DNA of 23,208 nucleotides, taken from Bacillota bacterium (GTDB lineage: Bacteria; Bacillota; Clostridia; Christensenellales; Aristaeellaceae). Numbering within the stretch: the first letter of the stretch is position 1; the number at the start of each line of letters is the position of its first letter. The notes below the pieces were generated by a model, which did not search any database, had not been told where the DNA came from, and worked only from the letters and a program-made list of their open reading frames with translations. Location: assembly GCA_009787135.1 (NCBI GenBank), contig WRGP01000247.1:1-23208 (forward strand), written 5' to 3'. This document shows, piece by piece, positions 1-7,182 of the stretch. The translations under genes and the position numbers were made by a program.

Positions 1-63
1 GGGGTAATTTGATTTGCCCGGATAAAAAAATTTATTCTATCATGAAATATATAAATTTTATGA

Positions 64-90
64 ACGGCGGGCGATTTTCACGCCCGCCGT
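64..90 (-). terminator. hairpin terminator after APH-Nudix gene
   Basis: A perfect inverted repeat with 10-bp GC-rich arms (ACGGCGGGCG / CGCCCGCCGT) and a 7-base loop lies 10 bases past the TAG stop of the APH-Nudix gene. On the minus strand it is followed by an A/T-rich stretch rather than a clean U-run, so it is a good but not textbook intrinsic terminator. Confidence 0.65.
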
Positions 91-100
91 AAGCCCTTGC

Positions 101-1534
101 CTATATTTTCATGCCCCGCGCCCGTGTACGGTGTTGTTCCTGCCTGTCCTCACGCATGAGATTTTCGCGCCTTTCCGGACACCTCCCTTCACAGAGGCCT
201 TCGTGAAAATCCCTCACTTTCTCAAATAATATGGGTAGTATTTTCGGAAAACGCATTTTGTCAGGGATAGTGTCAAACAGCCGAATCTCTGTCATTTCAA
301 AATTGGGCATATCACCCAGCTCTTGTATATGGGCAATGAACACCTGACCGTTCGAATATCCCGCCTGTACATGAACCGTATAGTCAAACGCAGGCGCTAT
401 ATCGTATTTGACAGCGCCGGTTTCTTCATACAGTTCACGCTTTGCGCCTTCGAGCGGGGTTTCACCCGGTTCGATATGCCCGCCCGCCGTTTCAAAAGTG
501 TCTCGTTCTTTTGCGCGGCAGTAAAGCCATTTGCCTTGATAACGGGCAAAGATTACGGCAAAGCGATACGCGCGGAGAGTGCCTAAATCGTATATGCGAA
601 CTACGCATTTACCGGCATCGGGCGTTTGTGCGGGATTGGATAAATCAAATGGGGGGTAAATCTCTTTGAGATACCATGCCGGTATGGGATTCCGCATATT
701 ATCGAACCAGCGCAGAACGTCCTGCGCTTGTCGCATCATGGTGTCGAGGTCGGACCGCCCGAACGGAACCGCCCAATAAATGGACGACAGCGTATTGCTT
801 GAAATATAGAAAGCAAGTAACTTGAAAAAATCTATCGGCGGCTCACCGCCAAAATATCCGCGAAGCTGCCCTGTGGCAAAATGCGGACTGGCTGCCGCGC
901 TCCAAACGATACGGTTAAATTCTTCCCACGGGTCGCCGAAGTCATAGCGGTCGAAGTCAATAATGATCAACTCGCCGCGCTCAATCATCATATTGCCGAC
1001 ATGGTAATCGCCATGCTGAAAGCATTGCGGACGGTTTTCAAGCAACTCGCGGTTTTTCTCTATATACTCAATGACATAATCATCTCCGTCGAAGCGCAGA
1101 CCGCATTCGCGGTATTTTTGGATCTTCCCATTCGTCTTGCGGCTGAACCGGGAGGCCCATTCTTCCTGCGTTTCCGGCGCAGGGATGGTGTGCATTTCCC
1201 TTAATATTTCGCCGGACTTCAACCCCAAAACATACTGCTCTGTTTCTGGCAGCAGCGGCAGAACCGCTTCCAAATCCTCCCCATCAATCCAACGCTGGAG
1301 CGAGTAAACGCCATCCGCGCAAGTGCCAAACTCAACCGGACCACATATGGGAATACCGAGCGCGGCTACTCGTTCGAGCATTTCAAATAACGCCTTACGG
1401 GTTTCATATCGGGAGGCAGGCGTAATACGAAGCAGATACTTTGTTCCGTCGGTCTTGGTGACGCAGTATTTTTTATCCTCTGACCAGCCTTTTTCGATTG
1501 GCTCAACCTTAGCAAATGTATCGAAGCCTTTCAT
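101..1534 (-). CDS. APH-fold phosphotransferase fused to Nudix hydrolase
   Basis: Predicted 477-aa two-domain protein. Residues about 1-290 are an aminoglycoside phosphotransferase/choline-kinase-like domain, with catalytic-loop motif HGDYHVGN (His about 174) and metal-binding IIDFD (about 191-195). Residues about 305-430 are a Nudix hydrolase with a full Nudix box (GGHIEPGE ... RELYEETGA, about 351-374). The kinase half should phosphorylate a small hydroxylated substrate with ATP; the Nudix half should cleave a nucleoside-diphosphate-linked compound. Neither substrate can be read from sequence. I chose the ATG at 1534, one base after the stop of the upstream HTH gene and behind GAAGG. Upstream TTG (1588) and ATG (1585) candidates would add about 17-18 residues overlapping the HTH gene, and the kinase homology begins after 1534 (FAKVEPIEKGWSEDKKY). 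It is translationally coupled to the HTH gene. A resistance role is not supported beyond the fold; the Nudix fusion argues for a metabolite-processing enzyme. Confidence 0.88.
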   Translation of the reverse strand: MKGFDTFAKVEPIEKGWSEDKKYCVTKTDGTKYLLRITPASRYETRKALFEMLERVAALGIPICGPVEFGTCADGVYSLQRWIDGEDLEAVLPLLPETEQYVLGLKSGEILREMHTIPAPETQEEWASRFSRKTNGKIQKYRECGLRFDGDDYVIEYIEKNRELLENRPQCFQHGDYHVGNMMIERGELIIIDFDRYDFGDPWEEFNRIVWSAAASPHFATGQLRGYFGGEPPIDFFKLLAFYISSNTLSSIYWAVPFGRSDLDTMMRQAQDVLRWFDNMRNPIPAWYLKEIYPPFDLSNPAQTPDAGKCVVRIYDLGTLRAYRFAVIFARYQGKWLYCRAKERDTFETAGGHIEPGETPLEGAKRELYEETGAVKYDIAPAFDYTVHVQAGYSNGQVFIAHIQELGDMPNFEMTEIRLFDTIPDKMRFPKILPILFEKVRDFHEGLCEGRCPERRENLMREDRQEQHRTRARGMKI

Positions 1535-1535
1535 A

Positions 1536-1676
1536 TCAAGCGCCTTCGGGAATTGCCCAGGTGTTTCCGAATTGAATCGCGCCATCAATTTTTCCGGCTT
1601 TGCAAAGCGTATGAAGCTGCCTTACAGAAATACTCCATCGCTCCGCCAATTTTTCGGCTCGTGCATATCCGTTCAT
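1536..1676 (-). CDS. small HTH (excisionase-like) DNA-binding protein
   Basis: Short 46-aa protein starting MNGYARAEKLAERWSISVRQ and ending in IQFGNTWAIPEGA. It reads as a compact winged helix-turn-helix of the MerR/excisionase type: helix-turn-helix around residues 6-30, then the wing-like FGNTWAIP ending common in small clostridial HTH proteins. I chose the ATG at 1676; the SD is weak (GGGG about 8 bases upstream). A longer frame opening at TTG 1751 is rejected because that TTG is the -35 box of the promoter. Its stop is one base from the ATG of the APH-Nudix gene, so the two are probably translated together. It may autoregulate the pair; that is inference. In related families this HTH can be fused to other domains, so it may be a detached domain of the downstream enzyme. 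Confidence 0.7.
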   Translation of the reverse strand: MNGYARAEKLAERWSISVRQLHTLCKAGKIDGAIQFGNTWAIPEGA

Positions 1677-1722
1677 ATCAGTACCCCGCGCAAAGCAAAT
1701 CGAATGATTCTTATCATCCTTA

Positions 1723-1751
1723 AGTATATTTGTTTCATCGCGTTTTGTCAA
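1723..1751 (-). promoter_or_regulatory. sigma-A promoter for HTH/APH-Nudix pair
   Basis: On the minus strand TTGACA (1746-1751) and TATACT (1723-1728) are separated by exactly 17 bp, a near-consensus housekeeping promoter. Transcription would begin near 1716, upstream of the ATG at 1676, which fixes the start of the HTH gene. Confidence 0.85.
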
Positions 1752-1814
1752 AATGATTGTTCAAAAACGCGGCTTCGATGATAAATGATCCCGCGCCGAT
1801 TCTTACGATTCCCC

Positions 1815-2573
1815 TCAGGTGCGCTCCACGCCGTTAAACGCAATCAGTTCCGCCGCGGCGACGTGAGGATTTCGATACCGCGCCTTGCCCCGCGTTTTTT
1901 CTTTCCAATCCATCGCGCAAGCAGGGCAGATATGGACGCAGGCCAAACAGTGTTCACACCGGTGCAGGAAAGCGGGGTTCCCGTGCTCCATCGCTATATT
2001 GTTTGCGGGGCAGACTTTTTGACACGCCGCGCACCCTGTGCAGGCAGGGCCAACGGTAAAATGCTGGTCGGCGCGCTCCTTGGGATAAAACCTGTACATC
2101 AGCCTGTTCACCCCTGTAAAAGCCTGTATTCGATTGGACGCCCGGTTTTGAATCGCGGCCGCTATTTTCACAATGTTTTCATCAATGCTTTTGCGAAAAA
2201 TTTCGCTGTCATTCACCCCAAAGAGCGGGATGTAATTTTGCACCGACTTTAAATTCACCGCATACTGGAGTGGAATGCCCTTTTGCCCCAGCAATTGTTT
2301 CACACGGCCAGGCACGCCATAGGATACGTTGCCATAGGTGGCAACCGCGAAAACATACGCGTCTTGATCTGATATTTTTATTTCCGAAAGGAAACGCTCC
2401 ACCATGCGGGGCAGCCCACAAAAGAATACGGGAAACACAAATCCGATCACACGATCTTCACATATCACCGATCCCCCGTTCATGGGCAGGACGTTCCCAT
2501 GGATTTTTTCCGCTATCCTTTTGGCCGTGTACAGGCTGTTGCCTGTTGACGTAAAGCAAAATACTGCCGCCAT
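1815..2573 (-). CDS. EFR1-type flavodoxin-ferredoxin protein (second copy)
   Basis: A 252-aa protein with an N-terminal flavodoxin-like domain (FMN phosphate loop FTSTGNS near residue 10; FVFPVFFCGLPRMVERF around 50-65) and a C-terminal double-cluster ferredoxin domain. The two [4Fe-4S] motifs are CTGCAACQKVCP and CEHCLACVHICP, both CX2CX2CX3C(P). This is the EFR1 family architecture common in Clostridia; it should pass electrons between FMN and iron-sulfur clusters in the cytoplasm, partner unknown. I chose the ATG at 2573, which follows the previous gene's TGA by one base and sits about 10 bases after AGGAGGAG. The GTG at 2582 is too close to that SD. It is the last gene of the merR operon. 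It is clearly paralogous to its upstream neighbour but shorter, lacking much of the linker between the domains. Confidence 0.88.
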   Translation of the reverse strand: MAAVFCFTSTGNSLYTAKRIAEKIHGNVLPMNGGSVICEDRVIGFVFPVFFCGLPRMVERFLSEIKISDQDAYVFAVATYGNVSYGVPGRVKQLLGQKGIPLQYAVNLKSVQNYIPLFGVNDSEIFRKSIDENIVKIAAAIQNRASNRIQAFTGVNRLMYRFYPKERADQHFTVGPACTGCAACQKVCPANNIAMEHGNPAFLHRCEHCLACVHICPACAMDWKEKTRGKARYRNPHVAAAELIAFNGVERT

Positions 2574-2574
2574 A

Positions 2575-3417
2575 TCAACCACGCTCCTCCTGCTCCCGTA
2601 TTCGTTTGATCATCGCCTCGGCGGGGAAATCCGGATGTACGTATTTGGGCTTATCCAATTCTTTGCCGCCAAAAAGAATGGCATTTTGCGGGCAGTATTG
2701 TATGCATGCCATGCACCGGTAGCATTGATGCTGAAAAGAGGGCGTATTGTCCCTCATTACAATGTTGCTTGCCTGGCAAACCTTTGCGCAAATGCCGCAG
2801 CCCGTACATTTGCCGCCGATGCTGTATTCTTTATCCCAGCCGGAGGTATCTTTTACAATACCTTTCCTGACCTCTTTTCGGGAAAGCAGCCGGTTTATTG
2901 TAAAAAACATAAGGCTGCTCCGTTGTATACTTTCCTTTTCCGCTTTTATTTCCTCCGCATATCGGTGTATTTTTTCCCGCATCAAAGCCAATGCCTTTTC
3001 CCGCCGCTCTCCAGACTTGCTGCCAAGCGATTCATAAGAACCGGCCACAATATAATTGCCGATTGCTGCCGCATACCTGCCGTAGTGCAGTTTCTTCCCC
3101 TTTTGCCGGAGCTCCTTTTGAAGAAATTTGAGGCTATAGCCTTGACCGCCCCCGGCCGGGACAATGGCGAAAATGTAGGCAACACCGTCCAGGTTTAATT
3201 GTCGTATAAACGTCCGCACGATATTCGGTATGCCGCCAAAGTAATTGGGGAAAACAAAACCGATTTTGGGCGCGCCGACTTTTATTTCCCCTGCCGTGGA
3301 TTTCGCCAGCAGCCGCGGTATTCGTTCCACCGTCGCATCGCCAACAACAGTGCTTACTTGATCCGAGATAGAAAGTGCCGTGCCCGTTCCGCTGAAAGTA
3401 TAAATACATGTTTTCAT
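2575..3417 (-). CDS. EFR1-type flavodoxin-ferredoxin protein (first copy)
   Basis: A 280-aa protein: flavodoxin-like half (FSGTGT phosphate loop near residue 9, FVFPNYFGGIPN around residues 50-62), a basic/charged linker, then a C-terminal ferredoxin domain with CTGCGICAKVCQ and CYRCMACIQYCP, each giving CX2CX2CX3C for [4Fe-4S]. By family knowledge it is an intracellular electron carrier or reductase; no specific substrate can be named. I chose the ATG at 3417 (MKTCIYTFSGTGT), preceded by AAAGGGG and 4 bases from the merR stop; a longer frame to 3498 lies inside merR. It sits between merR and a second EFR1 gene with 1-4-base gaps, so the three genes are one transcript and the two carriers are probably made in equal amounts. 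Confidence 0.88.
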   Translation of the reverse strand: MKTCIYTFSGTGTALSISDQVSTVVGDATVERIPRLLAKSTAGEIKVGAPKIGFVFPNYFGGIPNIVRTFIRQLNLDGVAYIFAIVPAGGGQGYSLKFLQKELRQKGKKLHYGRYAAAIGNYIVAGSYESLGSKSGERREKALALMREKIHRYAEEIKAEKESIQRSSLMFFTINRLLSRKEVRKGIVKDTSGWDKEYSIGGKCTGCGICAKVCQASNIVMRDNTPSFQHQCYRCMACIQYCPQNAILFGGKELDKPKYVHPDFPAEAMIKRIREQEERG

Positions 3418-3421
3418 CTTT

Positions 3422-3850
3422 TTACCCCTTTCGCACGTCCTCAAATATCTGGCTGATAAACCCGTCAATCCGCGCTTCGCTTTCCACATAGGCATCAATG
3501 CTGTCGATCATTGGCATCAGGTCTTCCATCAAATGGATTATTTTCTGATAGTTATGGACCGCCTGCCTAAGCTCCGCGATCTTCGTGTTCAAAATGCCCT
3601 TGCAAACCGCGTTGCATCCATCGCTTGCTTCCTTCCCGAACTGTTCCACCATTTTCTTAATCTCAAACAGAGAGAAGCGCGCGTATTTCATAACCGCGAT
3701 ATACTTCAAATTCAAGATATCGTTATCATCATAGTACCGATATCCGTTTTCATGGCGCCCCGGGGAAACAATGCCAGCCTTTTCGTAATAGCGCAGCGTA
3801 TCGGCGGGGATGCCCGTTTTTTCGGAAGTTTGTTTAACGCTCCAGCGCAT
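3422..3850 (-). CDS. MerR-family transcriptional regulator
   Basis: A 142-aa MerR regulator. Residues 1-70 form the winged HTH (WSVKQTSEKTGIPADTLRYYEKAGIVSPGRHENGYRYYD), followed by a dimerisation helix (about 85-120) and a very short effector region. Cysteines at about 79 and 83 (GCNAVCKG), at the junction of HTH and dimer helix, are candidate redox, metal or electrophile sensors; this is inference. The ATG at 3850 was chosen for the GGGAGGG SD; the in-frame extension to 3874 runs into the promoter. It is the first gene of an operon with two EFR1 flavodoxin-ferredoxins and lies directly behind a MerR promoter with a 19-bp spacer, so it should repress or activate its own operon by DNA untwisting. 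The operator core GGAGT-NN-ACTCC resembles that of AdhR/NmlR-type aldehyde-responsive members. Confidence 0.92.
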   Translation of the reverse strand: MRWSVKQTSEKTGIPADTLRYYEKAGIVSPGRHENGYRYYDDNDILNLKYIAVMKYARFSLFEIKKMVEQFGKEASDGCNAVCKGILNTKIAELRQAVHNYQKIIHLMEDLMPMIDSIDAYVESEARIDGFISQIFEDVRKG

Positions 3851-3874
3851 GAAAAGCCCTCCCTTCTCACACAA

Positions 3875-3905
3875 AGTATAACATTGGAGTGAACTCCAAT
3901 GTCAA
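3875..3905 (-). promoter_or_regulatory. MerR-type promoter with palindromic operator
   Basis: On the minus strand TTGACA (3900-3905) and TATACT (3875-3880) are spaced by 19 bp, the over-long spacing diagnostic of MerR-controlled promoters. The spacer holds a perfect 10-2-10 inverted repeat (ACATTGGAGT / ACTCCAATGT, 3881-3902). The merR ATG lies 24 bases downstream of the -10. Confidence 0.92.
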
Positions 3906-3979
3906 GCGTTATATTTCGGCGCGGCATAGTATACCCCTCGTCCCTCCCGCATACGCTGGCGGCAGGGGGAGGGGTTTTC

Positions 3980-4255
3980 ATGCTTGCGTCCATTCCATGG
4001 CGGCTCATCGTCTGGAGCATCGCGGGGCTGGTAGCTCTATATTTTCTGGGCTGGGAGGCCTTCGGGCCCCCGCGCAAAGCGCGCGTTCTGCTCATGAACG
4101 GCATCAGCGGGCTGGCGGCGTCATGGGGCATGCAACTCATCGCCGGGTTCTTCGGCGCGCAGATGAACATCAACCTGGCCGTGCTGGGCGCGTCCGTCTT
4201 GCTTGGCATTCCGGGCGCGGTGCTCATGGGCATCCTTAAATGGGTGCTTCGGTAA
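3980..4255 (+). CDS. bofA: BofA-family sigma-K processing inhibitor-like membrane protein
   Basis: A 91-aa small membrane protein. The first hydrophobic segment is about residues 6-23; the conserved C-terminal half reads LLMNGISGLAA ... FGAQMNINLAVLGASVLLGIPGAVLMGILKWVL, matching the BofA layout of N-x-x-x-G, a hydrophobic segment, an I-x-x-N turn, then a final LGIPG-containing helix. In Bacillus BofA sits in the outer forespore membrane and holds back the SpoIVFB protease that cleaves pro-sigma K. In many Clostridia the gene persists with an uncertain role. The ATG at 3980 follows a strong GGGGGAGGGG SD; the longer frame from 3899 starts inside the merR operator. A CATACGCT at 3950 faintly resembles a sigma-E -10 but lacks a good -35, so no sporulation promoter is called. 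It is divergent from merR and convergent with manA. Confidence 0.82.
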   Translation: MLASIPWRLIVWSIAGLVALYFLGWEAFGPPRKARVLLMNGISGLAASWGMQLIAGFFGAQMNINLAVLGASVLLGIPGAVLMGILKWVLR

Positions 4256-4260
4256 CTTTC

Positions 4261-4283
4261 CGGGGATGGTGTCCCCATCCCCG
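4261..4283. terminator. hairpin between convergent bofA and manA
   Basis: Inverted repeat CGGGGATGG / CCATCCCCG with a 5-base loop lies between the stop of bofA (4255) and the stop of manA (4308). Neither side has a strong T-run, so it may act as a weak bidirectional terminator. Confidence 0.42.
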
Positions 4284-4307
4284 CTCTTCCGCCGGCAGAA
4301 CCCCGGT

Positions 4308-5219
4308 TCAATCAGATGGAATCGGCGGCCCGCTCACGAGCAGCTCACAGGGGCCTTCCACCCAAACGCCTTCCGTGAAAGGCGGCATATACATCGTCTC
4401 GCCCGGGAGGAACACAAGCGCCTCGTTTCCCTGGACAAGCCTGCCCGCGCCCAGCGCGGTCAAAAACCTGAAGCCGGCGGCAATGGGCAGCGGAAGCCGC
4501 GCCCGCGCTTGCAGCTTCATGAGCGTAAAATGCTCGGTATCCAAATAGCGTATCACGGCCCCGCCCTCGCATGGCTTCACAACCCCAGCCGTGGACGACA
4601 GCCGCAGATCGGCGCGCGCCACATCGCACGCCTTGTCCCAGTGAAGCGGTCTCATGCCGCCATCCGGGTCGCGGCGGTTCCAATCCCAGAATCGATAGGT
4701 CACATCGCTGGATTGCTGGATTTCATAGAGCAGGATACCCGCCCCAATGGCATGCACCATGCCGGGCGGGATATAAAAAACATCCCCTCGGGCCACCTCC
4801 ACCCAGCGCAGACGCGCCTCAAGGTCCTTACCGGCCAGCGCGCGCACGTCCGTGCCGGGCGTGAGGCCGTAGACGATTTTGGCGCCCGGCTCGGCGGCCA
4901 GGATGAGCCACGCCTCCGCCTTGCCGCGCTTGCCGTTTTCATAGGCGGCGGCGTACGCGTCGTCCGGGTGAACCTGCACGGACAGCGTCTCTCTGGCGTC
5001 CAGCAGCTTCAGCAGCAGCGGAAGCGGGCCGCCCGCGCACGCTGTCAGCGTGCGGCCGTCCGTCAGAACGCTCTCCAAGCCGGCCAGGGTAGACGCCTCC
5101 AGTGCCTCCCCGGTGTGATCATCTGGGATATCCTTGCCAAAAACGCGCCTGAGCGCGTCCCCGCCCCAGGGTGTGGCCGCCCCATAGCGGTAGGCGGGTT
5201 TCATTTTATAGACAAACAT
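4308..5219 (-). CDS. manA: type I mannose-6-phosphate isomerase
   Basis: A 303-aa class I phosphomannose isomerase, interconverting mannose-6-phosphate and fructose-6-phosphate in the cytoplasm. Visible family blocks are the N-terminal PWGGDALRRVFGK region, the zinc-site segment VQVHPDDAYAAAYE (Gln and His ligands), the GKAEAWLIL block (Glu ligand), and PPGMVHAIGAG (His ligand) followed by LYEIQQSSDVTYRFWDWNR. The C-terminal cupin half ends in the LVSGPP strand. Length fits the short bacterial form. I placed the start at the ATG 5219 (MFVYKMKPAYRYG) because family homology begins there, but no good SD precedes it; ATG 5204 or 5270 are alternatives. It is divergent from the MBL gene and is the only clear sugar-phosphate enzyme in this part of the window. 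Confidence 0.9.
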   Translation of the reverse strand: MFVYKMKPAYRYGAATPWGGDALRRVFGKDIPDDHTGEALEASTLAGLESVLTDGRTLTACAGGPLPLLLKLLDARETLSVQVHPDDAYAAAYENGKRGKAEAWLILAAEPGAKIVYGLTPGTDVRALAGKDLEARLRWVEVARGDVFYIPPGMVHAIGAGILLYEIQQSSDVTYRFWDWNRRDPDGGMRPLHWDKACDVARADLRLSSTAGVVKPCEGGAVIRYLDTEHFTLMKLQARARLPLPIAAGFRFLTALGAGRLVQGNEALVFLPGETMYMPPFTEGVWVEGPCELLVSGPPIPSD

Positions 5220-5382
5220 ATCAGAAAAGACGAAATACGGAATACAATTCTTCCCAATGCGGATGGGCATGCGAAAGACCGCGAATTTTGTATCAATATG
5301 AAGATGTGGTGAAGAAGATCGATTTTCATGTCGAAAACATGATATGTAGGGAGATAATTTGATAATAATATGCACGATTTTC

Positions 5383-5411
5383 TTGACAAGTGGGACAAAC
5401 TGTGATACACA
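5383..5411 (+). promoter_or_regulatory. putative promoter for MBL-VOC-Nudix operon
   Basis: A perfect TTGACA (5383-5388) is followed 17 bp later by TACACA (5406-5411), a poor -10; GATACA two bases upstream is an alternative. It is about 55 bases upstream of the MBL start. The -35 is strong and the -10 uncertain. Confidence 0.42.
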
Positions 5412-5464
5412 TTCCATATTGGAAAAAATAGGCAGCACCTCAAACCCTTGGGGGAGGAATGTAC

Positions 5465-6223
5465 ATGCCCGGTTCCATCCAGATTTCATACCTGAGCCAC
5501 AGCGGTTTCGCTGTGCGCACGCGGGACACCCTGCTCGTTTTTGACGACGCGGGGGGAAAGCCCAGAAACGGCGATTCCCTTGAGACCGGGCATGTGACCC
5601 GCCCGCTGATTGACGAACACCAGCGCACGATCTTTTTTGTCAGCCACAGCCACGCGGATCATTTCAGCCCCGCTATCTATGATTTCAGCGATGCCGGCAT
5701 GGTGCATTACGTGCTGGGCGACGACCTGCCGGAGCGCTATAGCGGCTACCGCATGAGCCCGGGGGACAAGCTGTCTCTGGGCGGCGCGGAGATCACCGCC
5801 TTCGACTCCACGGACGAGGGGGTTTCCTTTCTGGTCGCGATCGACGGCTGGATGCTGTTCCACGCGGGCGACCTAAACCTGTGGCATTGGCGCGAGGAAT
5901 CTACCCTGCGCGAGATCGAGCAGGCGGAGCGCGATTATGAGGCGGCCGTGAGGCCCCTGGAGAATCAGCCGATTGACATCGCTTTCTTCCCGCTGGACCC
6001 GCGCATGGGCGAGATGTATGACGCCGGCGCGCTGCACTTCCTCATGAGCGTCAAGCCGCGCGTGATGATCCCCATGCACTGGTGGGGCCGCGCGGATGTG
6101 GCGCTGGAATTCACCAGAAGGAACCGTTCGAAGCACGTCGAGATTCTGCCGCTGACGAAACCGGGCCAAACCGTCCAAATTTCAAAGGGCGATGGCGGAG
6201 AGGTTCTGTTGCCCGATCAATAG
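5465..6223 (+). CDS. MBL-fold metallo-hydrolase (UlaG-like)
   Basis: A 252-aa metallo-beta-lactamase-fold protein. The di-metal motif SHSHADH (HxHxDH) is near residue 57, the bridging region FHAGDLNLWHW near 135, and the last ligand in IPMHWWG near 205. The compact form with LSHSGFAV at the N-terminus resembles UlaG-like/YtnP-like MBL proteins of unknown substrate. Of two in-frame ATGs (5459 and 5465) I chose 5465 because GGGGGAGGA is only 1 base from 5459 but about 6 bases from 5465. It is the first gene of a three-gene plus-strand unit with a VOC protein 24 bases downstream. The context of small hydrolases and a glyoxalase-fold protein suggests metabolite clean-up; this is inference. Confidence 0.88.
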   Translation: MPGSIQISYLSHSGFAVRTRDTLLVFDDAGGKPRNGDSLETGHVTRPLIDEHQRTIFFVSHSHADHFSPAIYDFSDAGMVHYVLGDDLPERYSGYRMSPGDKLSLGGAEITAFDSTDEGVSFLVAIDGWMLFHAGDLNLWHWREESTLREIEQAERDYEAAVRPLENQPIDIAFFPLDPRMGEMYDAGALHFLMSVKPRVMIPMHWWGRADVALEFTRRNRSKHVEILPLTKPGQTVQISKGDGGEVLLPDQ

Positions 6224-6247
6224 GCGTAACGAAAGGAGGCCTGACCC

Positions 6248-6610
6248 ATGGCGTTTACCTTCGCGCACAACAACCTCAATGTAAAAAACCTAGCCGAAAG
6301 CCTCGCCTTCTATGAGAAGGCGCTGGGCCTTTATGAGGCGCGGCGTAAGGAGGCCGCGGACGGAAGCTTTACCCTCGCGTTTCTCACGGACGGCCGCACG
6401 CCGCATCTGTTGGAACTAACCTGCCTGCGGGATCACCCGCAGCCGTACGATCTGGGCGAGAATGAAATACACTTAGCCCTTCGGGCGGACGATTATCAGG
6501 CGGCGCGCACGCTTCATCGGGAGATGGGCTGCATCTGCTATGAAAACGAGGCCATGGGCATCTATTTTATCGAGGACCCGGATGGATACTGGATTGAGAT
6601 CATCCCATGA
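6248..6610 (+). CDS. VOC-family (glyoxalase I-like) protein
   Basis: A 120-aa vicinal-oxygen-chelate protein with both beta-alpha-beta-beta-beta modules. HNNLNVKNLAESLAFYEKALGL starts the first and GENEIHLALRADDYQAA the second, ending in FIEDPDGYWIEII. The likely metal ligands are His8, a Glu in LLELTC, a His in EIHLAL and the terminal Glu in WIEII, the pattern of lactoylglutathione lyase (GloA). A true methylglyoxal detoxifying role is possible but cannot be told from other VOC enzymes, and a Gram-positive Clostridium may lack glutathione. The start has an excellent SD (AAAGGAGG) 7 bases upstream. The stop overlaps the next gene's start (ATGA), so it is translationally coupled to the Nudix gene. 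Confidence 0.9.
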   Translation: MAFTFAHNNLNVKNLAESLAFYEKALGLYEARRKEAADGSFTLAFLTDGRTPHLLELTCLRDHPQPYDLGENEIHLALRADDYQAARTLHREMGCICYENEAMGIYFIEDPDGYWIEIIP

Positions 6611-7176
6611 TCGCGCCGGAGACGCTGGGGGCAATTGGCGCGTACGTTCCGCGCTCAGCGCAGGAGGCAAGCGATCAGCGCCTGATCCTTTTGTACGCGC
6701 GCCAGCATCCCGAGACGGTTCTCACGCGCGAAAACGAAATCGCGCACATCACCAGTTCAGGCTTTATCGTCAACGCGGCCTGTGACCGGGCGCTGATGGC
6801 GCACCATACCCTGCGCGGCGCCTGGGCCTGGACGGGCGGGCACGCGGACGGGGAAAACGATCTGCTGGCCGTCGCCGTGCGCGAGGCGTATGAGGAGACG
6901 GGCGTTCATGCCCTGCCGCAAACCGGCGAAATCGCCGCCGTTGATATCCTGTATATGCCCCGCCATGTACGGCGGGGGCGCTTTGTCAGCACGCACCTGC
7001 ACCTGAACGTGTCCTATATTCTCGTGGCGAATGAGAACGAGCGCTTTACGGTCAAGCCCGGTGAGAACACGGCCATACGCTGGTTTCACGCGAGTGAAAT
7101 CACGGCGCCACTTTTTCATGCGGATGATGCGGCGCTGTATGGGAGGCTTTGGGAGAGAGCGGCGGCGGGGCTGTAA
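6607..7176 (+). CDS. Nudix hydrolase
   Basis: A 189-aa Nudix protein with the box GGHADGENDLLAVAVREAYEETGV at about residues 77-100, matching GX5EX7REUXEEXGU. About 50 residues precede the Nudix fold (TVLTRENEIAHITSSGFIVN begins it), and the C-terminus has the usual WFHASEI segment. It should hydrolyse a nucleoside diphosphate linked to another moiety; the substrate is not readable. It is the last gene of the MBL-VOC-Nudix unit, with its ATG embedded in the VOC stop. Its end is only 6 bases from the end of the convergent flavodoxin gene, with no terminator visible between them, so the two transcripts probably overlap. Confidence 0.9.
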   Translation: MIAPETLGAIGAYVPRSAQEASDQRLILLYARQHPETVLTRENEIAHITSSGFIVNAACDRALMAHHTLRGAWAWTGGHADGENDLLAVAVREAYEETGVHALPQTGEIAAVDILYMPRHVRRGRFVSTHLHLNVSYILVANENERFTVKPGENTAIRWFHASEITAPLFHADDAALYGRLWERAAAGL

Positions 7177-7182
7177 TTGAAT

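Noticed and set aside
101..1534. Calling the APH-fold gene an aminoglycoside resistance determinant
   Set aside because: The kinase fold is shared with choline, homoserine and other small-molecule kinases, and the Nudix fusion and lack of mobile-element context do not support resistance.
1677..1751. TTG-initiated N-terminal extension of the small HTH protein
   Set aside because: The TTG at 1751 is the first triplet of a TTGACA -35 box with a matching TATACT 17 bp on, so this stretch is promoter and leader, not coding.
3936..3957. Sigma-E-like promoter before bofA (CATACGCT at 3950)
   Set aside because: The -35 match is poor and the leader would be only about 15 bases; it cannot be told from chance.
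4203..5312. Plus-strand 369-aa open frame opposite manA
   Set aside because: Arg/Pro/His-rich composition typical of the antisense of a GC-rich gene, no SD, and it lies fully over a clear phosphomannose isomerase.
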